DNA of 64,000 nt from the NCBI RefSeq assembly GCF_001955655.1, contig NZ_MSPW01000003.1, positions 124,001 to 188,000 of the forward strand, given 5' to 3'. The notes beneath the pieces were generated by a model that did no database searches, had not been told where the DNA came from, and saw only the letters and a list, made by a program, of their open reading frames with translations. Origin of the DNA: Viridibacillus arenosi. Lineage in GTDB: Bacteria > Bacillota > Bacilli > Bacillales_A > Planococcaceae. This document shows, piece after piece, positions 1 through 8,202 of this stretch. The stretch's first letter is position 1. Every line of letters starts with the position of its first letter. The position numbers and the translations under genes are program-made.

Positions 1-861
1 CTTCAAGCTACTTTGCCTTTAATTGTAGGTGAAAAGGATTTATTGCAATTAAATGGTTGGGATATGAATGTTTCTACAGTTGCTCGTGTTGCAGGGACCG
101 CCTTAGCCGGTTTGATATTAGTATATTCGGCTATAGGTACACTTTATTTGCTCTCATTCGTCGCGTATATTGCATTGCTCTTGTTTACTTTTATGTTAAA
201 AATCCCAGAAGAGAAACCTCAAAGCACCGCTCAACCCGAGGAAAGTACTAAAAAGGGAAGTGGCTTTAAAGAAGTATTCCCAATGCTTCAAGCAAATCTG
301 GGTGTGAAAATGACGTTTATTTTATCGTTTATACCTCTCTTATTTTTAGGTTCATTTAATTTATTAGTCATTAAGATAAGTGAATTTCAAGATTCTGCGA
401 TGATTAAAGGGATGATTTATACTGTAGAGGGCATTTCCTTTATGGTTGGTTCCTTTGCTATCAAATATATTGGGGAGAAATGGAGGATAGAGCGAATCTT
501 ATTTGTTTGTCTCATTGTCATTGGAAGTGGGGAAATGCTGTTGTATTTTGCAGGAAGTTCGTTCCTGACATTAATAACATTTGCGCTCTTCGGATTCTCT
601 TTAGGTTGTTTCTTCCCAACAGTAATGACGATATTTCAAAAACAAGTACCGAAAGAATACCATGGACGCTTCTTTTCTTTCAGAAATATGCTAGATCGAA
701 TTATGTTTCAAATAGTCTTATTGTCCACAGGTGCTTTACTAGATTTTATTGGCCTACAATTCATGGTGCTGGTATTTGGCGCTATCAGCGTACTGGTAAC
801 GACTTATTATTGGTTACAGATGAAACGTGTTGGGGTTCAGATTGAAGCGGAGCAAATATAA
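1..861 (+). CDS. MFS transporter, C-terminal part (gene starts before the window)
   Basis: The reading frame is open from the first base, so the gene enters from outside and the first helices are missing. About 286 residues are visible. A hydrophobic stretch with the small-residue pattern ARVAGTALAG is followed by a charged loop rich in E/K (around residues 66-90) and then about six further membrane helices. This is the usual layout of the second half of a drug-efflux MFS protein, with the central cytoplasmic loop between helices 6 and 7. The segment SLGCFFPTVMT and the loop QVPKEYHGRFFSFRNM resemble macrolide/MefA-like exporters (family knowledge). The substrate cannot be inferred. An NTF2-like gene follows 92 bases later on the same strand. 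Confidence 0.85.
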   Translation, partial: LQATLPLIVGEKDLLQLNGWDMNVSTVARVAGTALAGLILVYSAIGTLYLLSFVAYIALLLFTFMLKIPEEKPQSTAQPEESTKKGSGFKEVFPMLQANLGVKMTFILSFIPLLFLGSFNLLVIKISEFQDSAMIKGMIYTVEGISFMVGSFAIKYIGEKWRIERILFVCLIVIGSGEMLLYFAGSSFLTLITFALFGFSLGCFFPTVMTIFQKQVPKEYHGRFFSFRNMLDRIMFQIVLLSTGALLDFIGLQFMVLVFGAISVLVTTYYWLQMKRVGVQIEAEQI

Positions 862-953
862 CTAAAATATAAATTAATTCTCTTTATTAAAAAGGATTTT
901 TTCTTTATTCATAGAATTCTTGAAGAAGACTACAATCTGTAAGGAGGATTACT

Positions 954-1388
954 TTGAGCCAAACATTTAGACAGTTTTTAGATAGCTATTTAGAGATTTG
1001 GAGAACATGCTCATTTGAAGAGATGAAAGCACTCATTTCCAAAGACTATCAAGCACGAGAGGTTACGCAAAATGGGATAGTCGATTATGGATATGGTGAA
1101 TCATTAGAAGGTTGGGCTCAAGGGTTTAATTTTGTGAAAAGTAAGGAAGCAAAATGGGACGTTAGAGAAATAGGCATAGTTCCTTTAGGTAGAGATGAAT
1201 GCATGGCCATACTATCTGCAACGATTCTACTTGAAGGTCAAAGTCCTCTACCAGCTAATCTGTTTTTTGAAACTTTCCGCTTTAAAAACAATGGTTGGAA
1301 ACATGTTAGAAGCTACACTGAAACTGGTGTACCCGTTGAACAATTAAATGGTTTATCTATTAATAGAAACACTGTAATGACTGAATAA
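954..1388 (+). CDS. NTF2/SnoaL-like small protein
   Basis: 144 residues from a TTG start preceded by an excellent AAGGAGGA site five bases upstream; no ATG lies near. The sequence begins with a helix (FRQFLDSYLEIW) followed by short beta segments with conserved-looking W, F and G. This pattern fits the cone-shaped NTF2/SnoaL fold used for small-molecule binding or isomerisation. No catalytic residues can be assigned. No signal peptide or membrane helix is visible, so it is probably cytoplasmic. It follows an MFS exporter and may be cotranscribed with it. A strong terminator closes the unit. The fold call is an inference from length and pattern. Confidence 0.7.
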   Translation: MSQTFRQFLDSYLEIWRTCSFEEMKALISKDYQAREVTQNGIVDYGYGESLEGWAQGFNFVKSKEAKWDVREIGIVPLGRDECMAILSATILLEGQSPLPANLFFETFRFKNNGWKHVRSYTETGVPVEQLNGLSINRNTVMTE

Positions 1389-1414
1389 TAATGTAAGTTT
1401 GAATGAGGGTATTA

Positions 1415-1444
1415 AAAAAAGCATTTCTGTTGAAATGCTTTTTT
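1415..1444. terminator. Bidirectional rho-independent terminator
   Basis: Stem AAAAAAGCATTTC / GAAATGCTTTTTT with a TGTT loop. It carries an A-run before and a T-run after, so it can act on both the NTF2-like gene (+) and the convergent lipoprotein gene (-). Confidence 0.85.
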
Positions 1445-1481
1445 ATATTCAAATTACGTTCAATAATATAGTTTTAATCAT

Positions 1482-1928
1482 TTATTTCTTTTCGTGCACC
1501 TTTACATAGACAGTACCAAACAAGTTGTCATCAAAATAAACATCCATTTTCCACATACCACTTTCCGGTAGCGACATATTCGATGGCATACTCATATCAG
1601 CACCGTTATGTGGTTTTACAGTATTTTTGCCCCCAATTAATACAATTGGATCACCACCATCTTCATGGGTAGCTAATACTTTTAATGGACGTTCTAGCTC
1701 TTCTTTCGTTCCCCAAAAATGCCACATATACTTTTGAGTTTTATCTGGATAAAACTTAACTACTTCACTATCATCGTATATAAAGCCAAGTTTTCCTTTT
1801 TCACCAATCATCGTATATCCACCAGATTCAAATAAAGAACTTTCTTTCCAAACGTCCTTCTTATTACAGCCAATAATTGATAAGATAGTGAATATAACAA
1901 AGGTTATAATCAAACTCTTTTTTAGCAC
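1482..1928 (-). CDS. Putative lipoprotein, DUF4871-like
   Basis: 148 residues from a GTG start with GGGAGGTGG upstream. The N-terminus is a lipoprotein signal: MLKKS, a hydrophobic stretch, then lipobox IIGC with the modified Cys at residue 21. The mature part has many aromatic residues and ends in a short beta-rich domain (GMWKMDVYFDDNLFGTVYVKV). The GxWKMDVYFD pattern resembles the DUF4871 family of Bacillus lipoproteins, but this is recalled, not tested. It is expected to be anchored on the outer face of the membrane. Function unknown. Confidence 0.75.
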   Translation of the reverse strand: MLKKSLIITFVIFTILSIIGCNKKDVWKESSLFESGGYTMIGEKGKLGFIYDDSEVVKFYPDKTQKYMWHFWGTKEELERPLKVLATHEDGGDPIVLIGGKNTVKPHNGADMSMPSNMSLPESGMWKMDVYFDDNLFGTVYVKVHEKK

Positions 1929-2022
1929 TAATATTCCACCTCCCTCATTTGATAATTATATTCTCTTCTGATTCATATAAACCTTTAATTTCCATTTTAA
2001 AATATATACGGAATTCTTATAG

Positions 2023-2280
2023 GCATTTTATTGTTCACTGTTAATACATATCCTATTTTTCATCAGTACCTTTGGATGGGGATACATTAAAACAAAATTC
2101 TACAAGCCTGATATATCAAACGAATATGCCCCTGTTGTTCAATAGGATGTGGTATTTGCTTTTGGATTCCCCACTAGTCTTTTTAGGCATCTTGTTTATT
2201 GAATAACCATATTATTTGGCTTCATTATCATATTGATAAAAAAATATATTAAGCCTTATTTTAAAACACGTAGTATGTAG
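2023..2280 (+). pseudogene. Decayed small membrane-protein gene
   Basis: One frame reads about 86 codons with two internal stops (a TAG after PVVQ and a TGA after HLVY). It has a hydrophobic N-terminal stretch (LLIHILFFISTFGWGY), a polar middle and a second hydrophobic helix (ITILFGFIIILI) followed by lysines. No start codon or ribosome binding site is obvious. It looks like the remains of a two-helix protein. The reading could be chance in AT-rich DNA. Confidence 0.3.
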
Positions 2281-2309
2281 TGATAAAACTTAATAGTTCT
2301 AACAAGATT

Positions 2310-2336
2310 AACCCCGTTCTAAATTAGGACGGGGTT
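2310..2336. terminator. Hairpin, possible terminator
   Basis: Stem AACCCCGT / ACGGGGTT with an 11-base loop, lying 3' of the lipoprotein gene at 2366-2779 (-) and of the decayed frame at 2023-2280 (+). The flanking T-runs are weak, so termination is likely but not certain. Confidence 0.5.
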
Positions 2337-2365
2337 GAAAATTTAGGTGTTTATTTGGGGATTAT

Positions 2366-2779
2366 CTATTTTCCTTCTATAATTTCATTAAAAATTAGTC
2401 CTTCTCCATTTATTTTAATTATTTTAAGTCGATTGGTGTATTTGATATATATGGATTTGTATTGTTCTACACCGTTTTTATCTATAAGAAGAAGAACGCG
2501 TTTACCTTCGTTATCTGTTATAGTTTGAAAGTTAAATTCTTTATTATCAATTTGCTCAATAATATTATTATATTCAGGTAATGAAGTCGATTCCTCATGA
2601 TTTGAACTTTCATTAGATTGATTTTGATCATTTTCTTGTCGAACTTCTTGTCCTCCCTCAGTTTGCGAGAGTTGCTCATTTTTTTCTGTAACCTCGTTAT
2701 TGTTTTTATCTTCTCCTTTACTGTTACAAGCCGTTAACATGATTGCAACAGCAATTAAAGTAATAATCGTTTTGTTCAT
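2366..2779 (-). CDS. Small lipoprotein with polar linker
   Basis: 137 residues, ATG start, AGGAGATG site upstream. The signal peptide ends in lipobox LTAC (Cys 18). Residues 20-68 are a low-complexity E/N/Q/S spacer, typical of proteins that hold a small domain away from the membrane. The C-terminal 70 residues form a compact domain with FNFQTITDNEGKRVLLLID, reminiscent of short beta-sheet domains, but I do not recognise the family. It is expected at the outer face of the membrane. It is a separate transcription unit, with hairpins on both sides. Confidence 0.75.
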   Translation of the reverse strand: MNKTIITLIAVAIMLTACNSKGEDKNNNEVTEKNEQLSQTEGGQEVRQENDQNQSNESSNHEESTSLPEYNNIIEQIDNKEFNFQTITDNEGKRVLLLIDKNGVEQYKSIYIKYTNRLKIIKINGEGLIFNEIIEGK

Positions 2780-2961
2780 TATTTTTTTTCATCTCCTGTT
2801 GATTTATTCCCCTTAATTCTAAAAACAAAACCCTATCACTCTTTAAGGGGAAATAAAAAAACTTGTTCTAGCTTAATTAATTTGTTTTAACCAATATAGA
2901 GTTTATTCAAATTCTTATTCTATTAATTGGGCAAATTGCTGAATAGATATACTTATATAAA

Positions 2962-2996
2962 GAATTACTCGAAGTTGATGTAACTCCGAGTAATTC
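2962..2996 (-). terminator. Terminator of the Dcu-type transporter gene
   Basis: 15-bp stem (GAATTACTCGAAGTT against AACTCCGAGTAATTC, one mismatch) with a 5-base loop. On the minus strand it is followed by TTTATA. It lies about 85 bases beyond the stop codon at 3081. Confidence 0.65.
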
Positions 2997-3080
2997 ATTA
3001 GCACATATTCTTAAAAGAAAAATGAAATAGTCCTTCTTGAATCGCTCAAAGAATAAAAAGCTACATTTTAAATAAAGTAT

Positions 3081-4394
3081 CTAGAGTAAAACAGAACTTA
3101 GTAATATACCAATTACAACGGCAGAGATTGTTGAAACTAAACCAGGGAGCATAAAGCTATGGTTTAGAATATATTTTCCGATTCGAGTTGTTCCGGTACG
3201 GTCAAAGTTTATGGCTGCAACTACTGTCGGATAGTTTGGAATGAAGAAGTAACCATTAACAGCTGGGAAAATGGCAATTAATAATGCTGGATTAATACCA
3301 AGCGTTACACCAAGAGGTATTAGTGTTCGAACCGTTGCTGCTTGGCTGTATAGTAAAATAGAAAGTACAAATAATGCAATAGCAAATAACCATGGAGCTG
3401 CTGTGACTAGGCCAGAAATCGAACTGTTAATAAGTTCAGCATTACCATTGAAGAATGTGTCACCCATCCAAGCGATACCGAAAATAGCTACTACTGCTGA
3501 AGCTCCGGCTTTAAACACACTACCAGAAACAATTTCGTCAACATTTGCTTTACAACAAATAATGATTAAAGCAGCAATTGTCAGCATAACGATTTCAATG
3601 GTAACAGGCATAGACATAGGTGTAAATACGCCGTCAATATCCCAACCTGGACGTAATTTTTCAAATGAACCTAGAGCAACGATTAATACTGCGGCAAGTA
3701 AGAATAATACAACAGAAAGTTTTGAAGCATTAGTTGGAAAGAATGCTTTTTTATCTTGTTTAATTGGAGCTAAGCCTTCTTCTAAGCGTTTCAAATAAAT
3801 CGGATCTTCTGGTAGCTCTTTACCTTTTCTACTAACAACAAAAGCAGCTATCATACAACCGATAAAAGTAGAAGGTATAGAGATCATTAAAATATCTAGT
3901 AAAGTAATTTCGAAATCAGCTAATAAAGCTAATAATGCTACAGTCGCTGCTGAAATAGGACTGGCTGTAATTGCTTGCTGTGATGCTATTACTGCGATTG
4001 ACATTGGTCTTTCAGGACGAACACCTGATTCTCGGGCTACTTCGGCAATAACAGGTAAAACGGAGTATGCAACGTGTCCAGTTCCTGCACAAAAAGTAAA
4101 AACGTAAGTAACGATAGGAGCGATGAATGTAATCCATTTAGGATTTTTTCTTAATGCTTTCTCCGCAATATGAACGAGATATTCCATACCACCTGCGGCT
4201 TGAAGAGCTCCTGCAGCAGTAATTACTGATAAAATCATCAGCATAACATCAATAGGTGCGGAAGTAGGTTCTAGGCCGAAAAGAAATACAAAGATTGCTA
4301 ATCCAACACCACCCATTACTCCAAGACCAAGTCCACCTATCCTAGCACCTATAAAGATGCAGATTAACAAAATCGAAAATTGTATCCAGAACAT
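3081..4394 (-). CDS. Anaerobic C4-dicarboxylate transporter, DcuA/DcuB family
   Basis: 437 residues with about ten to twelve membrane helices. Family features: GARxGGxGLG near residue 16-25, FCAGTGH at 102-107, RPERP at 126-130 and the helix with ASPIS. These match the DcuA/DcuB family, which exchanges fumarate, malate or aspartate for succinate in the cytoplasmic membrane. The chosen ATG has TTGGAGGAA eight bases upstream. A TTG fifteen bases earlier overlaps that site and is rejected. The length equals that of enterobacterial DcuA. It is a monocistronic unit with its own terminator. A different C4-dicarboxylate system (DctA type with DctSR) lies 10 kb away, so this strain may separate aerobic from anaerobic uptake (inference). 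Confidence 0.93.
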   Translation of the reverse strand: MFWIQFSILLICIFIGARIGGLGLGVMGGVGLAIFVFLFGLEPTSAPIDVMLMILSVITAAGALQAAGGMEYLVHIAEKALRKNPKWITFIAPIVTYVFTFCAGTGHVAYSVLPVIAEVARESGVRPERPMSIAVIASQQAITASPISAATVALLALLADFEITLLDILMISIPSTFIGCMIAAFVVSRKGKELPEDPIYLKRLEEGLAPIKQDKKAFFPTNASKLSVVLFLLAAVLIVALGSFEKLRPGWDIDGVFTPMSMPVTIEIVMLTIAALIIICCKANVDEIVSGSVFKAGASAVVAIFGIAWMGDTFFNGNAELINSSISGLVTAAPWLFAIALFVLSILLYSQAATVRTLIPLGVTLGINPALLIAIFPAVNGYFFIPNYPTVVAAINFDRTGTTRIGKYILNHSFMLPGLVSTISAVVIGILLSSVLL

Positions 4395-4608
4395 ATCAGT
4401 TTCCTCCAATTACGAATGGTCATTTTATTACGATAAGTTTTTGATATGTAAACCTTGTTTACATTCTTTGTCGAATGATTCACAAATAGACATTTTATTA
4501 ATAATAGCCATGAATAGAACTTTTAGTTTTTCATGAATGAAATTGTAGGATATCCGTTGTAAACGATTAGAGAGAAGGGTGCTTTAGGATTCAAAAGGGA
4601 TGAAATTT

Positions 4609-4745
4609 ATGAAAGATAAATTCTTAATATACATATTGTTAGTCATATCGGTTTCAATTGTTGGGAAAAGATTTAGCCGTTAGACATTATTTTAACTATT
4701 AGCCTTGGCACACCGATTTTTTCTAGTTTGGTTAAAAATACTTAA
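4609..4745 (+). pseudogene. Frameshifted small hydrophobic protein
   Basis: An ATG with AAGGGATG upstream opens a frame (MKDKFLIYILLVISVSIVGK) that stops after 24 codons. The next frame continues with DIILTISLGTPIFSSLVKNT and a TAA. Joining them gives a plausible protein of about 45 residues with one hydrophobic helix. A single lost base near 4678-4682 would explain it. The gene's own perfect terminator follows directly, which supports a formerly functional gene. The family is not recognised. Confidence 0.45.
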
Positions 4746-4780
4746 ACCTATTCCTTCGGGGAAATAGAAGGAATAGGTTT
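4744..4780 (+). terminator. Rho-independent terminator of the frameshifted gene
   Basis: Perfect 14-bp stem AAACCTATTCCTTC / GAAGGAATAGGTTT with a 9-base loop, overlapping the stop codon of the remnant. The trailing T-run is short. Confidence 0.7.
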
Positions 4781-4880
4781 TGGCCAATTTCATATTGGAT
4801 TAAATATCTTTGATCAGGGGGATTTTCTTTTATTGTATGGATTATTCTTTCATATTTCCAAAATGAAAGATGTACTAACG

Positions 4881-4959
4881 GGGTAGCATTTTTGTAATAT
4901 ATGAACTGTTTAATTTTGCTAAATCAATAAACTTTGTGAAAGAATGTACGGGTGCTTTA
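4881..4959 (+). repeat. Dispersed repeat, copy A
   Basis: About 80 bases running from GGGTAGCATT through AAACTTTGTGAA to GGTGCTTTA. The same ordered blocks occur at 8118-8202 with small gaps. The terminal GGTGCTTTA also occurs alone at 4578-4586. It is not coding in any frame I can support. Confidence 0.5.
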
Positions 4960-4995
4960 GTAGAAGATCTTTGAGCGTTCAGACAGTTCTTTTTT

Positions 4996-5030
4996 CTTAC
5001 TTAACAAAAGGGACAGGTTAGTTAAAGAAG
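4996..5030 (+). repeat. Imperfect stem-loop repeat (AGGGACAGG loop)
   Basis: Arms CTTACTTAACAAA and TTAGTTAAAGAAG pair at 10 of 13 positions around the loop AGGGACAGG. The copy at 6409-6443 has a perfect stem and the loop AGGGCCAGG, so both belong to one small repeat family. Confidence 0.5.
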
Positions 5031-5166
5031 AAGGAGTAGAAGACTATTTTAAATAGATTTACCATAGTGGAATTTTAAATTTCAACACTATATTGAATGA
5101 ATATCTGAAATGAAATGCTCAGTAAATTGTGAACTAATATGTATATGTGGAAAGAAACGATTAAAA

Positions 5167-5190
5167 GGGTCACTCGTTGGCAAGTGACCC
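5167..5190 (-). terminator. Terminator of the first YjcZ-like gene
   Basis: Stem GGGTCACT / AGTGACCC, followed on the minus strand by TTTTAAT. It sits about 90 bases past the stop codon at 5279. Confidence 0.65.
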
Positions 5191-5278
5191 TCGATGTCAG
5201 AAAAAAGGGATGTGTAAGGCGAAATTACCTTAACTTTACAATTACTATCATGGGTTAGCTAGTAAAGGAGGCTTTGAG

Positions 5279-5389
5279 TTAATGTATGAAGCTAACGCCA
5301 ACAATAATTAGAAGAATGAATAGGACAACGATTAAAGCGAATGAAGAATTGTTACGTCTACCATAGTCATTATAGTTTTGATTTCCCAT
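5279..5389 (-). CDS. YjcZ-family small spore membrane protein
   Basis: 36 residues, too short for most gene finders. Start ATG with AAAGGAGGG ten bases upstream. The polar head MGNQNYNDYGRRNN is followed by one helix of FALIVVLFILLIIVGVSF type and a short tail. This is the hallmark of the YjcZ/YtkA-like sporulation peptides of Bacillales (established family). It is probably inserted in the forespore or mother-cell membrane; role unknown. Upstream on the minus strand CATATTCTA fits the sigma-K -10 pattern CATANNNTA, but I see no matching -35, so sporulation control is only suggested. A hairpin terminator follows. Confidence 0.88.
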   Translation of the reverse strand: MGNQNYNDYGRRNNSSFALIVVLFILLIIVGVSFIH

Positions 5390-5562
5390 AATAAATTCCC
5401 TCCTTTCTATAATCTAGAATATGTTTAGTTAAATAAAGGATATAAGGTATTCATCTAATCAATCATTCATTTGAAAAAAATAAATAAACGTGTTACCTAG
5501 TTTGTGAAAGATTTTGGTTGATGTGGAGCTGCATGAAATCCATTTGAAGTAGAAATTTATGA

Positions 5563-5770
5563 ATCTATATAAAAAAGATTACTGAACACTTTGCAGAAAA
5601 AGGTCACCGAAGACAACAAACCAGGAGATTTGAGGATAAATTAGCTTTACACTACTATTACATTGAGTGATAGCTATCTAAAGCGGTTTTGGAGACTATT
5701 TGATTTTAGAAAAATCATTGACAATGTTGAAGACTTTTATCCATTATTAGATAATCTGAATAGAAGCTAA
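5563..5770 (+). pseudogene. Unidentified frameshifted coding remnant
   Basis: Two overlapping frames read like real protein: ITEHFAEKGHRRQQTRRFED and then, one frame over, YLKRFWRLFDFRKIIDNVED continuing to a TAA at 5768-5770. Neither has a start codon or ribosome binding site. The composition (aromatic and charged) suggests an internal fragment of a cytoplasmic or DNA-acting protein. I do not recognise it. Chance reading cannot be excluded. Confidence 0.25.
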
Positions 5771-5812
5771 AGCATAATTTTTCACACATAAATATTGGGT
5801 GTGTTGAATTGA

Positions 5813-5944
5813 TTAATACATGAAAGTAGTCCGACAAATTAGAATAATGAATAGAACAACAAATAGAAGGAATGTTGAATTATCTCCATATTTATTGTCT
5901 CCACAGTTACTGTTAAAATTGCACATATTTCCGGAGTATCCCAT
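5813..5944 (-). CDS. YjcZ-like small membrane protein
   Basis: 43 residues from the ATG at 5944, which has AAAGAGGAT eight bases upstream. A frame extending 19 residues further upstream lacks a good site. The head MGYSGNMCNFNSNCGDNKYG is followed by one helix (STFLLFVVLFIILIC) and ends in Tyr. It is the second YjcZ-like gene within 500 bases and has the same orientation, separated from the first by a decayed frame. It differs by two Cys in the head and one in the helix. Sporulation-associated localisation is expected from the family, not shown here. Confidence 0.75.
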   Translation of the reverse strand: MGYSGNMCNFNSNCGDNKYGDNSTFLLFVVLFIILICRTTFMY

Positions 5945-6247
5945 AAAAATATCCTCTTTCTTCATTATTCTATTCATCAAAGGATAGGAGGGGCAGGACA
6001 ATAGGGAATTAATAAATAAGGTAATCCATTACTTATGACTAGTATCCAAGAATTTGAAAAAACTTAAACGATTATCTTAAGTTTTCATTATTTGATAATA
6101 ATGAATAACACAACATATATCTGTTCGTAAATCCATATACATACATTGATAGATAAAATTCTTCTTGGTATAAAATAAAAACGCTAAAATTTTGCGAGTG
6201 ATAAAATGTGAAAAAACTTACATTTAAAATTATAAATTTTTTAATAC

Positions 6248-6280
6248 AAAAACCTCGACTGCTACCAGTCGAGGTTTTTT
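6248..6280. terminator. Strong bidirectional terminator
   Basis: Perfect 14-bp stem AAAAACCTCGACTG / CAGTCGAGGTTTTT, loop CTAC, T-runs on both strands. It may end transcription from the MerR gene (minus strand) or serve a lost neighbour. The open frame that reads through it on the minus strand is not a gene. Confidence 0.85.
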
Positions 6281-6408
6281 GTTGCTTCAAGGAAAGAATT
6301 CTATATAGACGAAACATTATGTAAAAAACTATCTAGTTTGAATTGTTGGAGTGAATGAGGAGTAAATAATATGAATAATAAAAAGTATAATGACCTTAAA
6401 TTAGGCGA

Positions 6409-6443
6409 CTTATTCAACTAAAGGGCCAGGTTAGTTGAATAAG
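6409..6443 (+). repeat. Perfect stem-loop repeat (AGGGCCAGG loop)
   Basis: 13-bp perfect stem CTTATTCAACTAA / TTAGTTGAATAAG with a 9-base loop; no T-run, so not a classical terminator. A 16-codon frame with a fair ribosome site (ATG at 6371, MNNKKYNDLKLGDLFN) ends inside the left arm. This suggests the repeat truncated a gene or supplied its stop codon. Related imperfect copy at 4996-5030. Confidence 0.6.
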
Positions 6444-6497
6444 CCATTTGTATTTATTATATTATGCTAATTACCCCGACCATTCATATACTTATTC

Positions 6498-7223
6498 CTA
6501 ACATGTAACATTAGCAATACAACGCTCTACATACTCCAGTACTTCTTTCGAAATCGGGTATAGGCCCGTTTCCTCAGAGGGCAGTTTTCTGACTTCCCAG
6601 AACTTATCCATCAATGTCGTATCTCCTTGAAAAGTATCGTTTGATATTTCTATTAACTCGCAAGCAATTTGGTGACCTGCCTCTGATTCAGGTTTAATAT
6701 TGTGTTTTATACACCACTCAATTCGTCGTAGCAAAGAAATATACTGATGTGTTGTCGAATCATTGTTGCCGAGATTTGGAATTGTCTCTTGCAAGATTAC
6801 CTTTTCATCAACTTCAAAATAGTCAATCCATTTTTTAGAGCTATTTTGTGAAATTTGAATAAGTTGAGAGACACGTTCCCAAGACAAAGATTCTTCCAAG
6901 TCGATCATATTAATTAAAGATTTTGTATTAGAAATGCTTGTTTGAAGTTTGGAAAGTTCATCTTGTAGATAATTGTGATGCGAAATTAGAATTTGTTTAT
7001 AGGATAGTCTATCTAATAAATCGCGAATATTTTCGAGTGGAAGTGAAAGTGATTTTAGAATGATGATTTTTTCTAATTTAAACATATCCTCTTCTGAATA
7101 ATATCGTCGTCCATTATCATCTTTAAAACTTGGTGTGAGGAGATTAATCTGATCGTAATAACGAAGTGTGCGAACGGAGACATTTCGCTGCTTTGATACC
7201 TGTCCAGTAGTCCATCGTTTCAT
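6498..7223 (-). CDS. MerR-family transcriptional regulator
   Basis: 241 residues from an ATG with AGGAGGG upstream; an upstream in-frame extension runs into the promoter and is rejected. Residues 5-29 form the winged HTH (TTGQVSKQRNVSVRTLRYYD), followed by the wing RRYYSEEDM and a coiled-coil helix. The C-terminal half (about 120-240) resembles the effector domain of TipA/Mta-type multidrug regulators (inference). It is divergent from a CPBP protease. The shared region contains a TTGCAG, 19-base spacer, TATAGT promoter with a palindrome, the standard MerR target that the protein untwists to activate. Confidence 0.9.
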   Translation of the reverse strand: MKRWTTGQVSKQRNVSVRTLRYYDQINLLTPSFKDDNGRRYYSEEDMFKLEKIIILKSLSLPLENIRDLLDRLSYKQILISHHNYLQDELSKLQTSISNTKSLINMIDLEESLSWERVSQLIQISQNSSKKWIDYFEVDEKVILQETIPNLGNNDSTTHQYISLLRRIEWCIKHNIKPESEAGHQIACELIEISNDTFQGDTTLMDKFWEVRKLPSEETGLYPISKEVLEYVERCIANVTC

Positions 7224-7247
7224 TTTATTCCCTCCTAAAAATAAAGC

Positions 7248-7278
7248 TTGCAGGTGACGTAACGTCATCTAATATAGT
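7248..7278 (+). promoter_or_regulatory. MerR-type promoter with operator in a 19-bp spacer
   Basis: -35 TTGCAG (7248-7253), 19-base spacer, -10 TATAGT (7273-7278). The palindrome TGACGTAACGTCA (7255-7267) is centred in the spacer. Overlong 19-bp spacers with a dyad are diagnostic of MerR activation (established). It points towards the CPBP gene. Confidence 0.8.
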
Positions 7279-7312
7279 TGGATTATACCATATAAAGGAA
7301 GAGTGATGGCGG

Positions 7313-8017
7313 ATGAAAACAAATGAAATGAACTGGAAGGAAGAAGACCGTTGGGGTTTGAAAGAATTTATATTTTTAATGTTACTTGAATTTGTATTTG
7401 TAATTGGGTGTATTAAATTCGTTGTTCACCCAATTTATTCTCACTGGCTTGATAATGTTCTATATGCTGGAACATTAATGGGATTGACAATAGCAATTAT
7501 TCTAATTTTAGGTGTTTATTTTATTGCTCTCCGTCCGAAAAAACTTTCTTGGAGTGAAGTAGGGATAAAAAGGTTCGCTGTTAAGGATTGGAAAATCATT
7601 GTTATATTTTCTGTTATCTTAATGGTTGGTGCCGTGATAATTGTAGTGCTTACTAGTTTTATAGGGAATTCGTGGGAGAACAGCAAAACCGAGGCAATAC
7701 AGCAAAATGTAACTTTCGTTACGGTTCTAATTGCCTTTATTTCTGCGGCGGTTATCTCACCAATATACGAAGAAATTTTTTATCGCGGTTTTTTATATCG
7801 TTGGTTACGTACACGTATAGGATTTATTGGAGCAATTTTACTTAGCTCAACAATCTTTACAATTGTTCATATTCCAACATATAATGTAATGCCAGTAAAT
7901 TTCTTTAGTGGTATCATTTTTGCTTTAGCGTATGAACGAACTAATTCGATCTGGCCATCAGTTATTATTCACGGTTTAACTAATGGGATTATGGTTTTGT
8001 TGACAAGTTTGGGATAA
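7313..8017 (+). CDS. CPBP-family intramembrane metalloprotease
   Basis: 234 residues with about seven membrane helices. The three signature motifs are intact: EEIFYRG (E153, E154, R158), FTIVH with H186, and HGLTN with H220 and N224. These residues form the glutamate/metal site of the Rce1/CPBP (Abi) family, whose bacterial members process peptides or give bacteriocin self-immunity. It starts 35 bases after a MerR-type promoter and is probably induced by the divergent MerR protein. A strong terminator follows 57 bases downstream, so it is monocistronic. The substrate is unknown. Confidence 0.9.
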   Translation: MKTNEMNWKEEDRWGLKEFIFLMLLEFVFVIGCIKFVVHPIYSHWLDNVLYAGTLMGLTIAIILILGVYFIALRPKKLSWSEVGIKRFAVKDWKIIVIFSVILMVGAVIIVVLTSFIGNSWENSKTEAIQQNVTFVTVLIAFISAAVISPIYEEIFYRGFLYRWLRTRIGFIGAILLSSTIFTIVHIPTYNVMPVNFFSGIIFALAYERTNSIWPSVIIHGLTNGIMVLLTSLG

Positions 8018-8073
8018 AGATGTTGTTATGAGTAGCCGGAACATACCATGCTAACTACCAGATACAAGAGCTG

Positions 8074-8103
8074 AAAAAGACTGCTAATAAGCAGTCTTTT
8101 TTA
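8074..8103 (+). terminator. Rho-independent terminator
   Basis: Stem AAAAAGACTGCT / AGCAGTCTTTTT, loop AATA, T-run after; closes the CPBP unit. Confidence 0.9.
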
Positions 8104-8117
8104 TTATGCAGCCTGTC

Positions 8118-8202
8118 GGGTAGCATTCCTGTAATGAATAAAATGAATTATGTAAAATCAACAAAGTTTGTGAAATAATGTACTTAAACTAACGGTGCTT
8201 TA
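8118..8202 (+). repeat. Dispersed repeat, copy B
   Basis: Blocks GGGTAGCATT, CTGTAATG, AAAGTTTGTGAA, AATGTAC and GGTGCTTTA occur in the same order as at 4881-4959. The rest of the 8104-8372 spacer shows no gene. Confidence 0.5.

Noticed and set aside
3271-3798. Long plus-strand open frame opposite the Dcu-type gene
   Set aside because: It is the antisense shadow of a strongly supported transporter; low-complexity residues and no ribosome site.
5279-5430. Sigma-K promoter before the first YjcZ-like gene
   Set aside because: CATATTCTA fits the -10, but no AC -35 at the needed distance was found.
6072-6317. Minus-strand 81-codon frame
   Set aside because: It reads through a perfect terminator (6248-6280), has no ribosome site and no protein-like pattern.
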